From Setoptus koraiensis (taxonomy: Eukaryota > Arthropoda): a DNA stretch of 64,000 bases. The notes beneath the pieces were generated by a model. That model worked only from the letters and a program-made list of their open reading frames with translations, had not been told where the DNA came from and did not search any database. The stretch lies in assembly GCA_048013815.1 (NCBI GenBank), contig CM106585.1, forward strand, positions 11,408,001 to 11,472,000. The letters are read 5' to 3'. The position numbers and the translations under genes were made by a program. Positions within the stretch are counted from its first letter, which is position 1, and every line of letters begins with the position of its first letter. Positions 1 through 13,288 of this stretch are shown here, piece by piece.

Positions 1-196
1 ACGGGCCGACTGTTGTGTCATTAATATTATTGCCAGTGCTTGATTCATCCATACACATATCATGAAGCTGATTTGATATCTCCTCCATGGCTAAGGAATT
101 AGGAAATATTGCATTTGTCTGTTGCTGTTGGCCAACGGGAAACTGTGTGGTACCATCAGAAGGTGAAGTGTTAGGGGGCGAATGATGGCTAGTCAT
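1..196 (-). CDS. 5' end of an unidentified gene, cut by the window edge
   Basis: An ATG at 194-196 on the minus strand opens a frame that stays open for 65 codons to the edge of the window. The ATG follows an AAA context, which suits an animal start. The peptide begins MTSHHSPPNTSPSDG, then has a QQQQ run and the segment LAMEEISNQLHDMCMDE, which could be a short amphipathic helix. The Ser/Pro/Gln-rich composition resembles the N-termini of regulatory proteins in this window, but I do not recognise a family. It lies on the same strand as SINHCAF copy A, whose coding region ends about 1.2 kb upstream of this start. The call rests only on the open frame, the start context and the composition; a spurious frame is possible. 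Confidence 0.4.
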   Translation of the reverse strand, partial: MTSHHSPPNTSPSDGTTQFPVGQQQQTNAIFPNSLAMEEISNQLHDMCMDESSTGNNINDTTVGP

Positions 197-1358
197 TTTC
201 ACTCACGGCTGGATGTTAAATTAAAATGAATTCATCAATCTAGACTATGAGCATAGCATCAGTTTATTCGGGCTATGAATTGAGTTCCTGATAGCTAGGC
301 GTCTTAAACTAAATTACACCATATTTTTTGAGAAGAAATGGATTGCCTCAATATCGATGGATGCCTCAAAAGAAATTAAGCATACTCCAATAAAATCGTA
401 AGTAAGTAAGACTGATGCAATTTCAACAAAAAATGAGGACTGCAGTCGTAATGCATTTGAATTCGCTTGATAGTTGGAACATCAACTAAACTGGCGCCAG
501 TTTCGAACGTACTTAATCGAATAGAATTAACAGAATGTCTGATGGAATTCTATATTGCAGAGCCTACATCAGTTAACGAACCAGTTTATACCGATAATCA
601 TTCACCAAGACATCATATACGTTTTCAATCTATTTGAGCACATTCGACAACTTTTATAAGTTTACCGAGACATCGTTAGGTGGTTAGAATAAAATATACG
701 GTGTACACAATTTGCAGCTCTATATATATCATATTTTCAATATCGATATCCATCTAAATTATACTTTCATGAAAAATAATCGAGAGAAAAGGCTGGCCGT
801 TTGTAGAGACTCCCAAGGAATCTGTTTTCATTTAATATCGAACTAAGACTTTTAATTATGTTACAAAGAATTTACTTTGAAGATATTATAGATTCAAGCA
901 ATGGACATTGGTGCGATATCTCGATCTCACAACTCCATGTAATACGCTTGAATTTCGATTTTGTCTCAAGAAAAGATTGACCAGGATTTGAGCGATTTGC
1001 ATGGCGATGAAACAGTAAGGCCTGTCGTTATCTCCTTCCGTCTATTTGGTACATCTGATATGTTCTTTGCTTGACTGCACCAGGTGCTGGAGTACTATTC
1101 GAAAGTCCCCTTGATTCGGAAATCCATTGCGCAAATGTATTTGGTTCAAATTAGGTAACAAACAGTCTGGTATGGAGAGAGTTTATAAAACTTTGGCCTC
1201 TTTCTTTCCCCATGACCCGTTTACAATATTGCGACATTTCTTCTGATTACAGAATCAATTGTTTAAAAAGTGTTCTAGTTACATAAACATTCAACATAAA
1301 TATAAATCTATATACAACAGCAACAATAATCAACAATGACAGAAAAATTACAATTCCT
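197..1358. other. Non-coding, AT-rich spacer
   Basis: No convincing reading frame is present. The part from about 960 onward is paralogous to about 28225-28617 and forms the downstream flank of the duplicated SINHCAF unit. The part nearest the stop codon is best preserved; it includes a shared purine/pyrimidine-rich stretch around 1171-1210 (28437-28480 in the other copy). Confidence 0.7.
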
Positions 1359-3420
1359 TCAATGAGCAGTAACATTCAGACTACTACTAGTCGCGGTACT
1401 ATTGACATTATTACCATTTCCATTATTGACAGAAATGTTCGAACTAACAACCATATGGGAAGTAATACCGGGACTAGTACTCCCGATAGAGTCGGAGTTA
1501 GAACTATCACTATCTTCTACAAGCATTATACTATTGAAGGATGAACTTGCAGTGGATATGGCATCCGAATTAATAGTAGCCGATTGAAGCGGGTCAGTAG
1601 TTGTCTTTTGAGAACATTGACTTGATGATGATTCCGTATTCATGTTTAAATCATCAGTCCGAGAAATAGCCTCGGTGGCATTGATAGAGCCGGATATATT
1701 AGATGAAGTATCATCATTTGAAGAGGTAGTGGATATGCTATCGCTCAATGACGACGATGACATGGATGATTCGCCAACAGAATTTGAGCTTGTATCTTGT
1801 TTGTTGACTGTTGTTGATGGTGATGACATCATTTCTTTTAGTCGACATGAACATGGGCGCAACAATTTAGGAAATATAGCTACTTCGTCATTAAGGCCCC
1901 GGAATATTATCCCACAGCAAATTTTTTCTTTCTTCCATAATGCCATGTCAAGAAACGATGTTATCTTGGAACTATCAGAAGATTTTCTTCTTGATCTATT
2001 ACCAATATTAGTGGTTGACAGTACTGTTCCACAAATCGACTCATTGGGACGAAATTGCTGACTAGATGTATCTGGTGCTTGACCAGAGGAGGATGTGTGA
2101 GACCAAGAGTTTGAGTATGATGCTTTCTTGGCCATTCTTGACGAAAATCTCAATTGTTGTTGTTGTTGTTGTTGTTTGTGTATTGCACTATGTTGTTCGT
2201 CAATATTTGAAACATCTCCTCCGCCACTTCTATATCTACAACTATACAAGGGTTTTCTTTTGCTCCTATTATTGATATTTCTGGCATTGTTATCAATTTC
2301 CAGATCGTCATCATCATCATCGTCGATATTGTTTAAATTCGAATGTGAGGTATTTGTCATAACACAATCATTATAGACATCCACTGTACCGGTAGTTGGA
2401 GTTCTTTTATATCTATTCAAAATAATATCGGTATACTTGCTAGTGTTATTGCTATTGGCAGTTAGTAATTGCTTATTGCTGTTGTCGTTGTCAGTGTTAG
2501 ATAAATTATTGGAGGCCTTCTTTTGTCCAAATCGCTTACTCAAGCTACTTTTGAGCTCATGGCCAGTGTCATCATCTTCTTCATCTTCGCCTACTTCACA
2601 ATGGCGATTTACTTCGAATTTCGAAGACGAAAGATATGTCAGCTTGTTGGTATTGGATTTACTTTGTCTGCCGACACCGTTGTAAGTACGATTTTCGCGA
2701 CTCATTGACACGTTTGAAGACGATTGTCCATTTTGTTGTCGTTGGTTGTGTTGTTGTTTGGTCAAGGAAGATTTTGTTCCTGGTCCAGCTCGTGCATCGA
2801 CAACATGATGCCAGTTTTTAACGCACCTGTTCTCTGGAGATAACTTCTTCCAACGTTTGACAAGTAAAACACAAGCATTACATATTTCACCCGATCGTTT
2901 CTCTTGGATCTTGAAGCATCTCTCAAATTCAGCTTCGTATTTTTTGCTATCAGTAAATCTAGAGCTGGATGATTTTGCTTTGCAAATGCAACAACCAGAT
3001 AACGATCTGTATATTTTTGGCTTGTGAAAGCTAAACATTTTGCTCTCTATTATTTGTTCACTTGGATTATTTTGTAGGCGCCTCACGAGGCTTTAGAGCA
3101 AATAACAAGTGTGCTGTATGTTGTCGTCGACAAACAAGTAAACAACTTATCCGATGTATCTAGTATGTCTAATGATGCTATCATTCAGCGTGGTAATGAT
3201 TATGATTTGACCTAATTTTTCTCTATGTCCGTTCAATCTGTTTTGCAAAGATGACAGTGAGGAGTGTAAATATATTTCCTATGAAAACTGTTTGGAATTG
3301 TTATCACCTGTTCACTTTTTCTTGGTCTATTCTGTATCCATTCGATTTTTGAAATTCTGATTGAGGCATAGTAGTTTCTCTTTGCATACTTGTACTTTTT
3401 CGTTCGATCAGTCAATGAAT
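960..3420. repeat. Duplicated SINHCAF unit, copy A
   Basis: Paired in direct orientation with about 28225-30680, an offset near 27.26 kb. The edges are judged by eye: similarity fades below about 960 and stops near 3420. Inside the coding region I count seven differences in 1680 bp, all silent, and none in roughly the last 820 bp. In the 5' flank (about 3180-3400) I count about 12 differences in 200 bp, and in the 3' flank (about 1100-1358) about 20 in 260 bp. Confidence 0.85.
1359..3038 (-). CDS. SINHCAF: SIN3-HDAC complex-associated factor (SINHCAF/FAM60A family), copy A
   Basis: Predicted nuclear subunit of the SIN3/HDAC corepressor complex. Residues 1-87 carry the family signature almost unbroken: MFSFHKPKIYRSL, a CCICKAKSSSSRFT zinc-binding motif, a second cysteine pair in GEICNACVLLVKRWKKL and the NWHHVVDARAGPG block. 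A second conserved block lies near residues 358-400 (FLDMALWKKEKICCGIIFRG). Between and after them are low-complexity Asn/Ser/Asp/Gln tracts, so the product is 559 residues while the human protein is about 221 (recalled). I chose the ATG at 3036-3038 because it begins the conserved MFSFHKP; the frame is open 16 codons further upstream, but that extension carries the only amino-acid difference from copy B and is probably 5' UTR. The frame has no intron. From this start the protein is identical to that of copy B at 28618-30297. Confidence 0.9.
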   Translation of the reverse strand: MFSFHKPKIYRSLSGCCICKAKSSSSRFTDSKKYEAEFERCFKIQEKRSGEICNACVLLVKRWKKLSPENRCVKNWHHVVDARAGPGTKSSLTKQQHNQRQQNGQSSSNVSMSRENRTYNGVGRQSKSNTNKLTYLSSSKFEVNRHCEVGEDEEDDDTGHELKSSLSKRFGQKKASNNLSNTDNDNSNKQLLTANSNNTSKYTDIILNRYKRTPTTGTVDVYNDCVMTNTSHSNLNNIDDDDDDDLEIDNNARNINNRSKRKPLYSCRYRSGGGDVSNIDEQHSAIHKQQQQQQQLRFSSRMAKKASYSNSWSHTSSSGQAPDTSSQQFRPNESICGTVLSTTNIGNRSRRKSSDSSKITSFLDMALWKKEKICCGIIFRGLNDEVAIFPKLLRPCSCRLKEMMSSPSTTVNKQDTSSNSVGESSMSSSSLSDSISTTSSNDDTSSNISGSINATEAISRTDDLNMNTESSSSQCSQKTTTDPLQSATINSDAISTASSSFNSIMLVEDSDSSNSDSIGSTSPGITSHMVVSSNISVNNGNGNNVNSTATSSSLNVTAH

Positions 3421-5778
3421 GTCTTATAAATAAGAGTGTATGTTTTATTCTTGCTTAAATTATGTTTCGATAAGTTTTGAGGACCTCAGTTCTGAAGCCA
3501 AATGATCAATCACTGACGCTCAATGATGAAAATGCTTCGATGAGGAGTTTGCTAGTGTCTATTTATGTTGTTGGTTGATAGCATATGCATCAATCAACCA
3601 TATGGATATATATATTCTATCTCAGTTTGTTTGCTTGTACATGCTGAACTAAATTTAGTCGAGGAATTTTTTCAATGATATGATTTGCTTTTTTTGCTTG
3701 TAACTACTTGGATTTATGCTCTTATCAAACCTGTATTCACTTTTGGCAAGTCAATGGACAACTCACCAGCAAAGTTTGTTTGATTTTGCTTATACGAATC
3801 ACTGCTTCACCTGAATCAACACACTCTTTTGATATGAGTTACGGTTTAATAATTAATGATATGTTTGCTTTGTTATTGATTGTCTTCATAGAATTTGAGG
3901 TGACAGGGCTGTGGATAAATGTTGTAGACGAGGCATAATTTTGGATTCAATATTTGTTTACGTGTGTTTTATGTGTGCTGATTGTTATTACAATATAAAT
4001 CTATCCAAATAATATGCATTAATGAAGATTCGTTATGATAAATTGACAAGTATTGTTACCGCGATGTTCATAAGTAAATGATAAGTTGAAATGGGGTTAG
4101 TGAATCAAGTTATTTTTGTTTGTTGTTTATCACATTTATATGTTGTTATTGTTGTTGTTCAGAGGAGAGGATGGAGAGTAGAATAGTTTTATCATCGTGT
4201 GTACAATTATGTCCAAGTATTGCAATTGATCATGCGTTTGTACTCTAACAGTCCCTCGAGAGAAGATTTAGAAATATAATTTGTTTGTGAGAGAGAGAGA
4301 GAGAGAGAGAGAGAAAGAAATGTCGTTACGTAAGAGCACAATCTCTTAATGAGTTTGCTGATCTGCTGCATATACTAATGTCGTCATTACTATATTACGG
4401 TTTTTGTGAAAACCATCCCATCTCGATCATGCAATTAAGTGGAACTACGCGAGACACGATTCGTCTTTGTGCGTTCGTCTGTGTTTCCTAAATGTTTTGT
4501 TTGTCGTAAAAGTTTATTATAGTTGTCATGTTCCGAAGCCAATAATATGACATCATGAAGCAACAACAACGCGCGTATCAACCTGATGACAATGACAACA
4601 ACAACAACTATGACGATAACAAAACAAAAACAACAGTTGACGATAGTGTCAGAAGTATCAAACTATTATGCAAGCGTTCTTATCTCTCTCCTTGCAGATT
4701 TCCTGATCAGTGGATCAAACCGAGAGAGTTATAGCCCACCACTATTTATAAATTGGCTATCAATATCTGTGTGCGTGTGTGTGTGTGTGTTCTGTGCTGT
4801 CGGAAATATTATAGTGCAACCACTGATTATAGAATAAGTTTTTCTAATATCGAGGTTACCATCACTGGTTGCTGGTGACAGCCTTCAATGTCATCGTGTG
4901 GCAAGATGGCATGTCATATATTGATAATGGTCTAATCGAATAGATTTGTGGTATCGCGCAACATCATCAAATTTAGTTAGTTAGTGTCGAGCTACAGGAT
5001 ATTATTAGTATTAGGTAGATTTTCATATAAATTGATAATAATTTGATACGAGTTTTGCATTATTAATGCACATCTTGTGCATCGACTAGGTTGTCTTTTA
5101 AACACACAATGAGTTGACACATCCTCTCTCTCTCTCTCGTCAGATATAATGTATGTCAGCTTATATTCATTATCGCTTATATGTTTTTTTTAACACATTT
5201 ATAATAATATAATGTAGAGATATAAGCAGCTAGAGTGCATCTAGAATTGCAGCAGATAGCAGATTGTGGACGTCATTTCATCACGCTTATTTTGTTGTGT
5301 TGGCTTTGCTCGTTGGCTGTCTCGCATAAGCTCACAGTTGTTTGCCCGGTCTCTCGCTTGAAATTATTGCAGATATTGTGATAGTTCACGCTAGCATCTA
5401 GCTTGGCAGCAGAGCCTCAATTATACTGCATATTTGCACACACAGATACACATACACACATACACACAGGCACTGTGGCTGTTATTAACTTATTAATTTA
5501 CCATCGAGACAATCCGAAGCATGTAGCTGAGCTATGGCTGAATTTCAGCTTAATTGTGACTGCGAAACATAGTGTCTGCCAATGTTGGTATGCATCTATT
5601 ATCTTGATCGTCTGATACGTCGCCGTTTTGTATCTGGAAGCAAGAGTTTTTGCTAACCAGCATTACGAGGCAACGGCTGCCGTTGGGTGCTGCTCATGTC
5701 AGCCAATGTAGACTTTGTTTGATGATTGATGTTTGGATGCATTCGTCACAGTTGTTCTATTTGGGCACTAAATCAGCG

Positions 5779-5849
<71 letters not shown>

Positions 5850-5857
5850 TCACTCAA
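3421..5857. other. Non-coding region with short tandem repeats
   Basis: No supported gene. It contains a (GA)n run near 4289-4312, a GT run near 4771-4790 and short CA runs near 5437-5468. Frames here are short and have no recognisable domain. Confidence 0.6.
5778..5850. repeat. Compound (CT)n(CA)n microsatellite
   Basis: An almost pure CT run passes directly into a CA run. It borders the 515-bp identical tract that starts at 5858. The paralogous tract at 22428 is likewise bordered by a CA run, so the microsatellite sits exactly at the junction. Confidence 0.9.
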
Positions 5858-6372
5858 TCTATTACTGATTCGGCTGATTTGACTGATGAAACAACAACAA
5901 CAACGACAACTGTATCGATCGATAATAGTAATTGTTTCATCACCGCAGACTGGCATTTCTGGCTTGGCGTTGGAGCCTTGGAAAGCTAAACAGACAGACG
6001 AGATGCCAAATGTGTGTGCCTCTGATACTGTTGTCAACTTGTTGATCGTGTGCAAATCTATCAATTTTGGCACTTTGCCTATGGACACTTACCCTTGTAT
6101 TAGTGTGCTAATTACTGACTGATTGATGCTCGCTGCTTCGATGCTTGTTGACAATTTTCTACAATCTTTCAATTTATTTCTTGAACGTTTCGTATCGTCT
6201 CTTGAATTTCAATCTTGCGTCGTTTTCAGTCTTGCTGCTGGTGTGTTCACTGAGCATCTACGAATAGTTGATTAGGCTGAATTTTGTGCGAGTTTTGTTA
6301 TGCTGCGATGGTGCCTCCTATCTGTTGCTTGTTGTTGTCGCACCAACTTAATTGTGTGCCTCTAATTGATCC
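5858..6372. repeat. 515-bp tract identical to 22428-22942
   Basis: Read side by side, the two tracts show no difference over about 515 bp (constant offset 16570). Similarity continues past 6373 but with frequent substitutions and small indels until about 6480. The tract is non-coding as far as I can see: the longest frames are 70-100 codons with no family resemblance. Perfect identity next to diverged paralogous sequence suggests recent gene conversion rather than age or constraint. Confidence 0.85.
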
Positions 6373-6670
6373 GCCAATGTTTGTTTATAATATAAAAATT
6401 GCTGCTTATGGCATTAATAATTACAGAAGCAATAATCCTTTCGAATGGTAGCCAGGTAGTAAAATGATGATAGCAATCAAGAAAAATATTATAATTTAAA
6501 TAGCGAATTGTAAATTGGTGGTTGTTGCTTGGCCAAGATTGCAAACGTAACTGCTCATCGGTGTTGTGTTGCCGCCGTTGCTTGGCCGTTGTTCGCCGTT
6601 CACAGTTAGTAGCAGTTCGCTCAGTGTGTCTGTGTGTCAGCGGATCGAATTTTTGAGTCTACGAGCGAGC

Positions 6671-6709
<39 letters not shown>

Positions 6710-7426
6710 TGTGTGAACGGCAGCGCATTCATTCGAAAATCGAACTATCCAACTTTTTCTCTCCCTCTCTGATGGCGACTTATGTGCGCACACAATGCGA
6801 CGCACAGACAGACACTCACAAACATACGCTGCTGATACACAAACATACACGCCGAGAGCGACAGAGGCTCAGACAAAGGGGGGTGAGCGAGCCATTGAGT
6901 GGCTCGCCAGCGTTCAGTGCCGTTATCTACCTCGCAACTCTTGCCTCCAATGATGCTGCTAGCATTGTCAGTATGCGCTCAATAGTTGATACTTTTCTCT
7001 ATCTCCGCACTTCAGCTCCAACCGACTCGGCTCGACTCAACTCACACACACACACACACACACACACACGGCGCACACAAACTGCATGCATGCAGTTGGC
7101 GTGCGTTGTGCTGGATAGACGGCAGCACACCTTACACAAATTCTTCGCCTATCCAGTTCTCTGCGCTCGCAGACCCTGTTGCTGGCGCTGTTCGCTCTTG
7201 TGCGCCGTCTGGCTACGCTGTGCCCGCCAATGTGCGGTTGCAGCTCGCAACGATGGTAACTGTCTCTAATTTGCTCCACTCTGTCCCCGGCTAGACACAC
7301 CAATTCTTACTACAGATTCTGTAGTACAGATTCTGTGGACTCTGCACAGGCTAGCGGAGAGATATTGCACCAGTTTACATCTGGCCGCTGTTATTTATTG
7401 TTGTTGTTGTAGCGCTCTCTTGCGAG

Positions 7427-7494
<68 letters not shown>

Positions 7495-8875
7495 CCATGT
7501 GATGATGCAAGTTTGCTGCTCATACACAAGTTGTTTTTTGCCCTCTCTCTCTCTATGCGTTTGTATGGATGCGTTTTCATGTTGCCTCCAAAGCAAGATC
7601 GCAAGATAGCTTGTAGATCCCCGGTATAAATGGTGTGCATATAGAATCGCAAGAGAGTGAGCGAGCCAATCATCGCTTACACTGATTATGTGTTTAACTG
7701 CTGGCACACACAACAACTGCGATGCTCTCAAGCTACTGACCTCAATTCGCTTCATGTGTGTTGTGTTGCGCTGCTGTGCTGTTGCGAGCGGCTTTTGAGT
7801 CTAACTCACCGACCGATTCTGTCAAAAGAGAGAATCTTATTCAACACACACACACACACACACACATGCGACTGTGAGACCGCCAGGTGAGACCAGACTT
7901 ACTCAATTTAGTTGTAATAATAACTTACAAATAATGACTGAGCTTCACTGTTAGCTCCAGAGTAGTTGCGCTGAGTCGAGGCCTGGGGGCGCTCATCGGT
8001 GTCGATAGGTGAGCGCCGCCATCACACAGCAGTCACTCAATAAATATTGTTACTGCCAATAAAAACAACAATTTATCGATACACCGCGCAAGCTCCACAA
8101 TGGGTTGTGTGACGCTCGAAGCGTCCCCTTTGCCACATTTAACACAACTAATGTCGAGCCTGGTTGTATGTAGTGTACACATCACATGATCACTAGTAGT
8201 ATGTTAAGGTCTAGTTGTAGCTTTCGACAATGAGAAATTGAATGTAAATCTTGGCCAGATTGCCATTTAATTGAAGTGTACACTGTGTATATTGCACACT
8301 GATGTTGTTGCTGTTGCTGTTGGTTAAAATAAAACTGTGTGTGTTTGCGGTGATGATCTCTCTATTATTATTGAATCATCAATAATGCAGTATACGCCAG
8401 CGCTCACCTGGCAAACATAAACACAATGGCACACACATTGATCCGACATGAAATGCCATCGATCATGAGACCCTCAAAGTTGTTTTCTCTTGTTTTGATC
8501 TAGCAGCTCGACACACACTGACATATTCTCATTGTTATTCACCTCTATCGCTCTCTGTAGTGCAGCTCGCAGCTAGTCAACAAGTGGCGTGTTGCTGCTG
8601 CCCAGATTCTATTAAACGCCAAGCGTGGAGTAGCGGTGTAACGGAAGCGCAAAGCGGGGTGCTCAATTTATTGGCTCAAGTAAGCGAAGAATTATGAGCG
8701 GTGGCATTAGTGGTAGCATTGATTATGGCAGCGGCGGCGAGCGCACATGTTGCACTTGAGGCAAACCTCAGCAGCTAAAATGCGGCAGCTCGAGAGACAA
8801 TTTTGTGTCAAAACAACTACCCAGCCAAATGTATGACATCTTATCTAGAGTTGAGTTCGCTTGACCAAGCTCAAA

Positions 8876-8913
<38 letters not shown>

Positions 8914-11900
8914 TGCTAGTGGTGCGCTGCTTCTCGAGTTGCCACTAGCGAGCCTGATCGCCGCCGAGAACGGATAAAGGGGGTGCATGTGATGCATGGA
9001 TAATTACTGGAGCAACAGCAACACATTAGAGTAACGGCGATGACGGCCCCGAGCTATTTGTTGCAACAGCGTTGAACGAACGAACCAAGATATGATCAAT
9101 TCTGCTTCTCTTCAATCATGTTGAATCATGGCCGCCTTGCGCAGCTGTCTGTATAGCGTGTTTGTATGTATGTCATAGATACAGGGCAGCAGGGAGTTTC
9201 CACTGCTTGTCCACTTTGATATACCACTGCTGGCCTAAGTGGCGCTAACCAACCACCCATCCACCCTGATGTGTATACATTGGTTCAGGTGAAATCTGTT
9301 CTGTTCAAATAGACGCTCAAATCATCACCAAGTATAGTATTTTAGCTCTATTTGTTGTCTCCTTCTTCGCTACTGGTGTTGTTGTTGTTGAAATATCATA
9401 CTATACTGTTGCAATGTCGGCACAGCCAGTTTAGACGACCATGGCGAGCTGCATCAAATCGCTTTCTAGCCCTACAACTGACTGGCTGGCTGGCTGATGT
9501 TTGTGCGAAGTGGCCGTCGTTACGGCCTGCACTGAACCACTGAACCGTGATGAGTATCGATGATCACAATACATCAGTTACAGTATACAGTGCTTGGCAC
9601 TAGCTAGTGGCAACAGTGTATACATGTAATCGCCAGACTATTTTCTTCGGGCTAGCCGGCCGGCAAACCAACCGACGAGTGAGCCCAATCGAGCTAGCCG
9701 CAGCGGGTTTAATGAACTATACATATGTTCGCATATCATTAACTATTGGCCTGGCTATTGATGCAACGTTGTCGACTGATAAAGTCCATCATCGGCATGT
9801 CACCATTTTGCATCATACACACACCAAACAACAATGTTGTGCTGGCTGTGCACCATGGTCGGCTAACAGTTTCACATGTTGCCTAATGACAAATTCGTGT
9901 TGAATATGCTATGTTTTAGCAATAATAATAACAAATTTGTGTGTGTGTGTGTGTGCTCTAATTGGTAAATTGTTTTCTCACATTCGCTCAATACTATAGC
10001 TGGCTCGCATGAAGTAGTTGCGGCTGTAATAACTAGATTGAGAATGCATCTTCTTCCGTCTTTTTGTCATACATCGCTCGCCATAGTCATACTTGCCGGT
10101 AGCATAAATGACAGCCAAACGACAGTGCAATCGCTAGCAAAGCTAGTGATGCAGTTTGTGTGGCAGCAGTAGCGCTAGCAAAGTGAGACAAGACTAATTA
10201 TTGTTGCAACTGCTGCCTCTTTCTCTCAAAACACTGACGCAGCCGCACTGATGATAACGGGAGCCTTCATCACCTTGGCACATAAAGAGGTTACTGTCGA
10301 TGATGTCGCTTCCTTTGATTGCTCGCTTGTCACACACGATTGTCAGTTAGGGCAACTGTGTGACAAGCGTCACCGACGCCTGCCACTGGCCCACGACCAA
10401 ACAACCCTGGGCTCCATGAGATTTGTCATGAGCTTTGAGATTGTGAAAGCTTGCCAGTGAGAGCTTATGAGACAGATTATAAGTGTGTGTTGTTGTATCG
10501 GCGCTATTGACAAACAGAAACAGGGAAACAGCAAGAGGAAAGACAGAAATTGCGAGTTGTCGTTTAGTGGCGCGTCGAGCATAGTGATGGCGCACGGCAA
10601 CTACGACGACGTCGATGACAGCGAAAACGGCCGACACATACTAGTACACATACACATAATAAACTCACTGTGTCTTGTGAATCGGGCATCGCATGTCGAA
10701 ATGTCAGTGTATTATTGTTATTACTCGTTGTCGTTCTTATTATTATGCAGCCGTTATGTTAGATAGCAGCAATTGCATCATTTGCTGATACCGACTGTTT
10801 GTTAATTGAGGTACGATATTGCGATAGCGGCTCATAATGGCAATGTGATTCAGCTGAGTCGACGAGTGAGCTAACTGTCACTTGTATTATATATTATAAT
10901 TGCTGTATAAATACTCTGACCATACATGCAACGAGCCACAACTGTCACCTGTGTGCCTGCTAGTTGCTTTAACGACAATTGACTTTATTAGTCGAACGCA
11001 CACACACGAAAATGTGCACGTTTTAAGCTCGACGCTAATGCAAATTAAACTGACTGTCAGACTGTTTGCTGACTGCGCACATTGGCAACAGGCACCTGTT
11101 TATTATGCAGTCTTATGATTGCTATTATATATCATTACATATGCATTGTTGCCAGCGATAGCCATAACAACAACAACAACAACCACTGTCACTACTGCTA
11201 AAACAGCGCCAACAACAACAACGACAACAGCGCCAGCAAGTCATGGCCACCATCAGGACAGCCATACACATAGACGCACAGGTGAGCCAGACGCACAGGT
11301 GAGGGGCAGGCGTGTCCGTTAGTGTGCGTAGGAGCGCACGTTTGACCTTGAACAAAATCATAGCCAGAGTGTGTGTGTGTGTGTGTCGAAAGTGTTGCCA
11401 GAGCCTTGAACGAGCGAAACAAACACACACAGACAAAAACTGACAATGTTAGCGGATAGCGGTGCAGCAATCAGTGCAACGAAACCAAGTATAATTGTCG
11501 TTGCTTTTGAGAATTGTCTCGCTCTGTCTTGTCGTTATCTGTCTTTGTCTTTGGTCATGTCGCCTGGGCCTTGTGCTATCGCATCTTTGGCATCTATGAC
11601 GCGCATTATAGCGACGCGTATGTGTAACAATGGCAATCATAAATCTCTCGTCGTATCATCATCGGTCTATATCTGATGATAGATACACACAAACCAGACG
11701 ATACATGTACGATCCTGAGCACAGCAAGACAAAAGGTTTGCGTTGCCGAGCACTTTCGCTTTGTTTTGTTGCAGACATATAATAATATTATTATTAATAA
11801 GGTGAAACAGAGTGCGCCACTAACGAGCCCACAAGCTAATCAGGCGACTGGCTCACTGGCTGATAGGTTGAACTTCCTGTGTTACACACGGTATAAGCGG

Positions 11901-12587
11901 TTATTCTTTGACAAGTTGCTGCATTTGAAATGGCAGTGAAACGTCATCCCACGCATGTAGGTCAGCATTCACTACGTTTGTGTGTGTGTGTGGTGCGCAT
12001 TGGTTAGATACACATCTGGCAGTATCACATGAGCTGGCCTCGCCACAATATCTATCTGCTGTTTTGTTGTCAGCCGGCAAGTATCATTACTTCACGCTGA
12101 TATAAATAGACACATATGGCACTAGTGTCGGCAGTACAGTAATATTAGTATTATTAGTGGCTTTTCGCCCGTTGCAACATTGCAATGGGTAAAAAATATG
12201 CAATAAATGGATATGTGTGTGTTATATCGCATGCCAGCCAACAAACAGCTCACACGCAAATGCTACGAGGATTGTTGTTGTTGTTGTTGTTCAGTAAAGC
12301 GAACGCGCTGAACGCAACAAAGTATCTGTATTGCGCCATTGTCATTCGCAAGATAGAGATAGCGAGCTGATTGATCCAAAATAAATATACACTCGAGCAG
12401 CGGCAGCAGAAACAATGTTATTGCCATCGCGACACACACATGCTATATGTTACAGTTTGAGGCACCCGCTGATATCAGTTGGCGTCGGCCATAGCTGTCG
12501 CTAGATCCATCCCGACGCACACACACACACACACAATAATAGCAATATCTTGCCGCAACCTTGACGCCGAGACACTTACTACTAGAT
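6373..12587. other. Long non-coding region, source of several duplicated blocks
   Basis: No gene supported. Blocks with paralogues in 21.37-24.35 kb are 9118-9415, 9597-9836, 10049-10409, 10740-10810, 10964-11350 and 11889-11957. Microsatellites include GT at about 6672-6707, CA at 7043-7069, 7430-7492 and 7844-7866, and CT at 8878-8910. Frames in this stretch are mostly translated repeats and end quickly. Confidence 0.65.
7430..7492. repeat. (CA)n microsatellite, about 31 units
   Basis: A pure CA dinucleotide run of about 62 bp. Confidence 0.95.
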
Positions 12588-12980
12588 CAACAAACGCAAC
12601 AAAGGGGTGATACCCACAAACAAAAACACTGTCACAATCCATCATATGTGAGGCGCCTTGATTGAACATGTGTTTGTATGTACAGCCAGTTATGCCAGAT
12701 AATTCACTAACAACAAAATTGTTTGTAAATTACTGTATGTCTAACTAAATGGAGCTTGCCACTGGCACTAACAAGCTAACTTCATACATATTTGTTTGTA
12801 TTTTTGCCACACACGTATGCACCGACGGCCATACGTCAGACGTGGGCCAATCCAATCCAATCCAAAGCGATGCGATAGCGCTAGCATGGTGACACAAAAT
12901 TAGATAAGTGTCAGCCAGTTATAAAGTCAGCCAACACGATTGGCCTTTGGCGACACCGATTGCACCGAGGCGCGTCCTGT

Positions 12981-12996
12981 GGCGCCATCTAGTACT
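12981..12996 (-). promoter_or_regulatory. CTCF-like motif
   Basis: The minus strand reads GTACTAGATGGCGCC, which fits 12 of 14 positions of the vertebrate CTCF core CCASYAGRKGGCRS as I recall it, including all of the inner ASYAGRKGGCRS. The same motif is retained in the paralogue at 23946-23961. Binding is inferred from the motif alone. Confidence 0.3.
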
Positions 12997-12998
12997 AC

Positions 12999-13288
12999 TA
13001 ACAAGGTATACCTCCTAGGGTGGACACCCACAATGCAAGCATTATATCCATTATATCCAATTTGTGTATGAGAACATGAGAAAAGGCTGATCTCGTTGCC
13101 GATTTGGTCAAAAAAGAGTCGACATTGTGTTAGTGTGGGCTTGTTCAGTTGACACTACACAGAGAATCGTTCCCCATTAGTCGTGTCACATAATAACAAT
13201 TTTAATTTATGACAAAAACAATCATCTTGGCGTAATTAGCAAATCAGCGACCATCTTGATCTTGAGCATGTCGTATCGCTGATAAAGT
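12999..13288. repeat. Direct repeat, left copy, bounding the 2.7-kb insert
   Basis: Shares a common core (GGTCAAAAAAGAGTCGA through GCTGATAAAGTCACA) with about 15987-16186 and with 24092-24319. It is the left border of an insert of about 2.7 kb. The right copy has lost internal pieces, including a GTGGGCTTGTT segment kept here and at 24 kb. Confidence 0.8.

Noticed and set aside
5886-6122. 78-codon frame conserved exactly in the two 515-bp tracts
   Set aside because: It is identical only because the whole tract is identical, including untranslated parts; no independent coding evidence.
6709-7269. 186-codon plus-strand frame
   Set aside because: Driven by CA/GT repeats (alternating Thr-His); nothing family-like.
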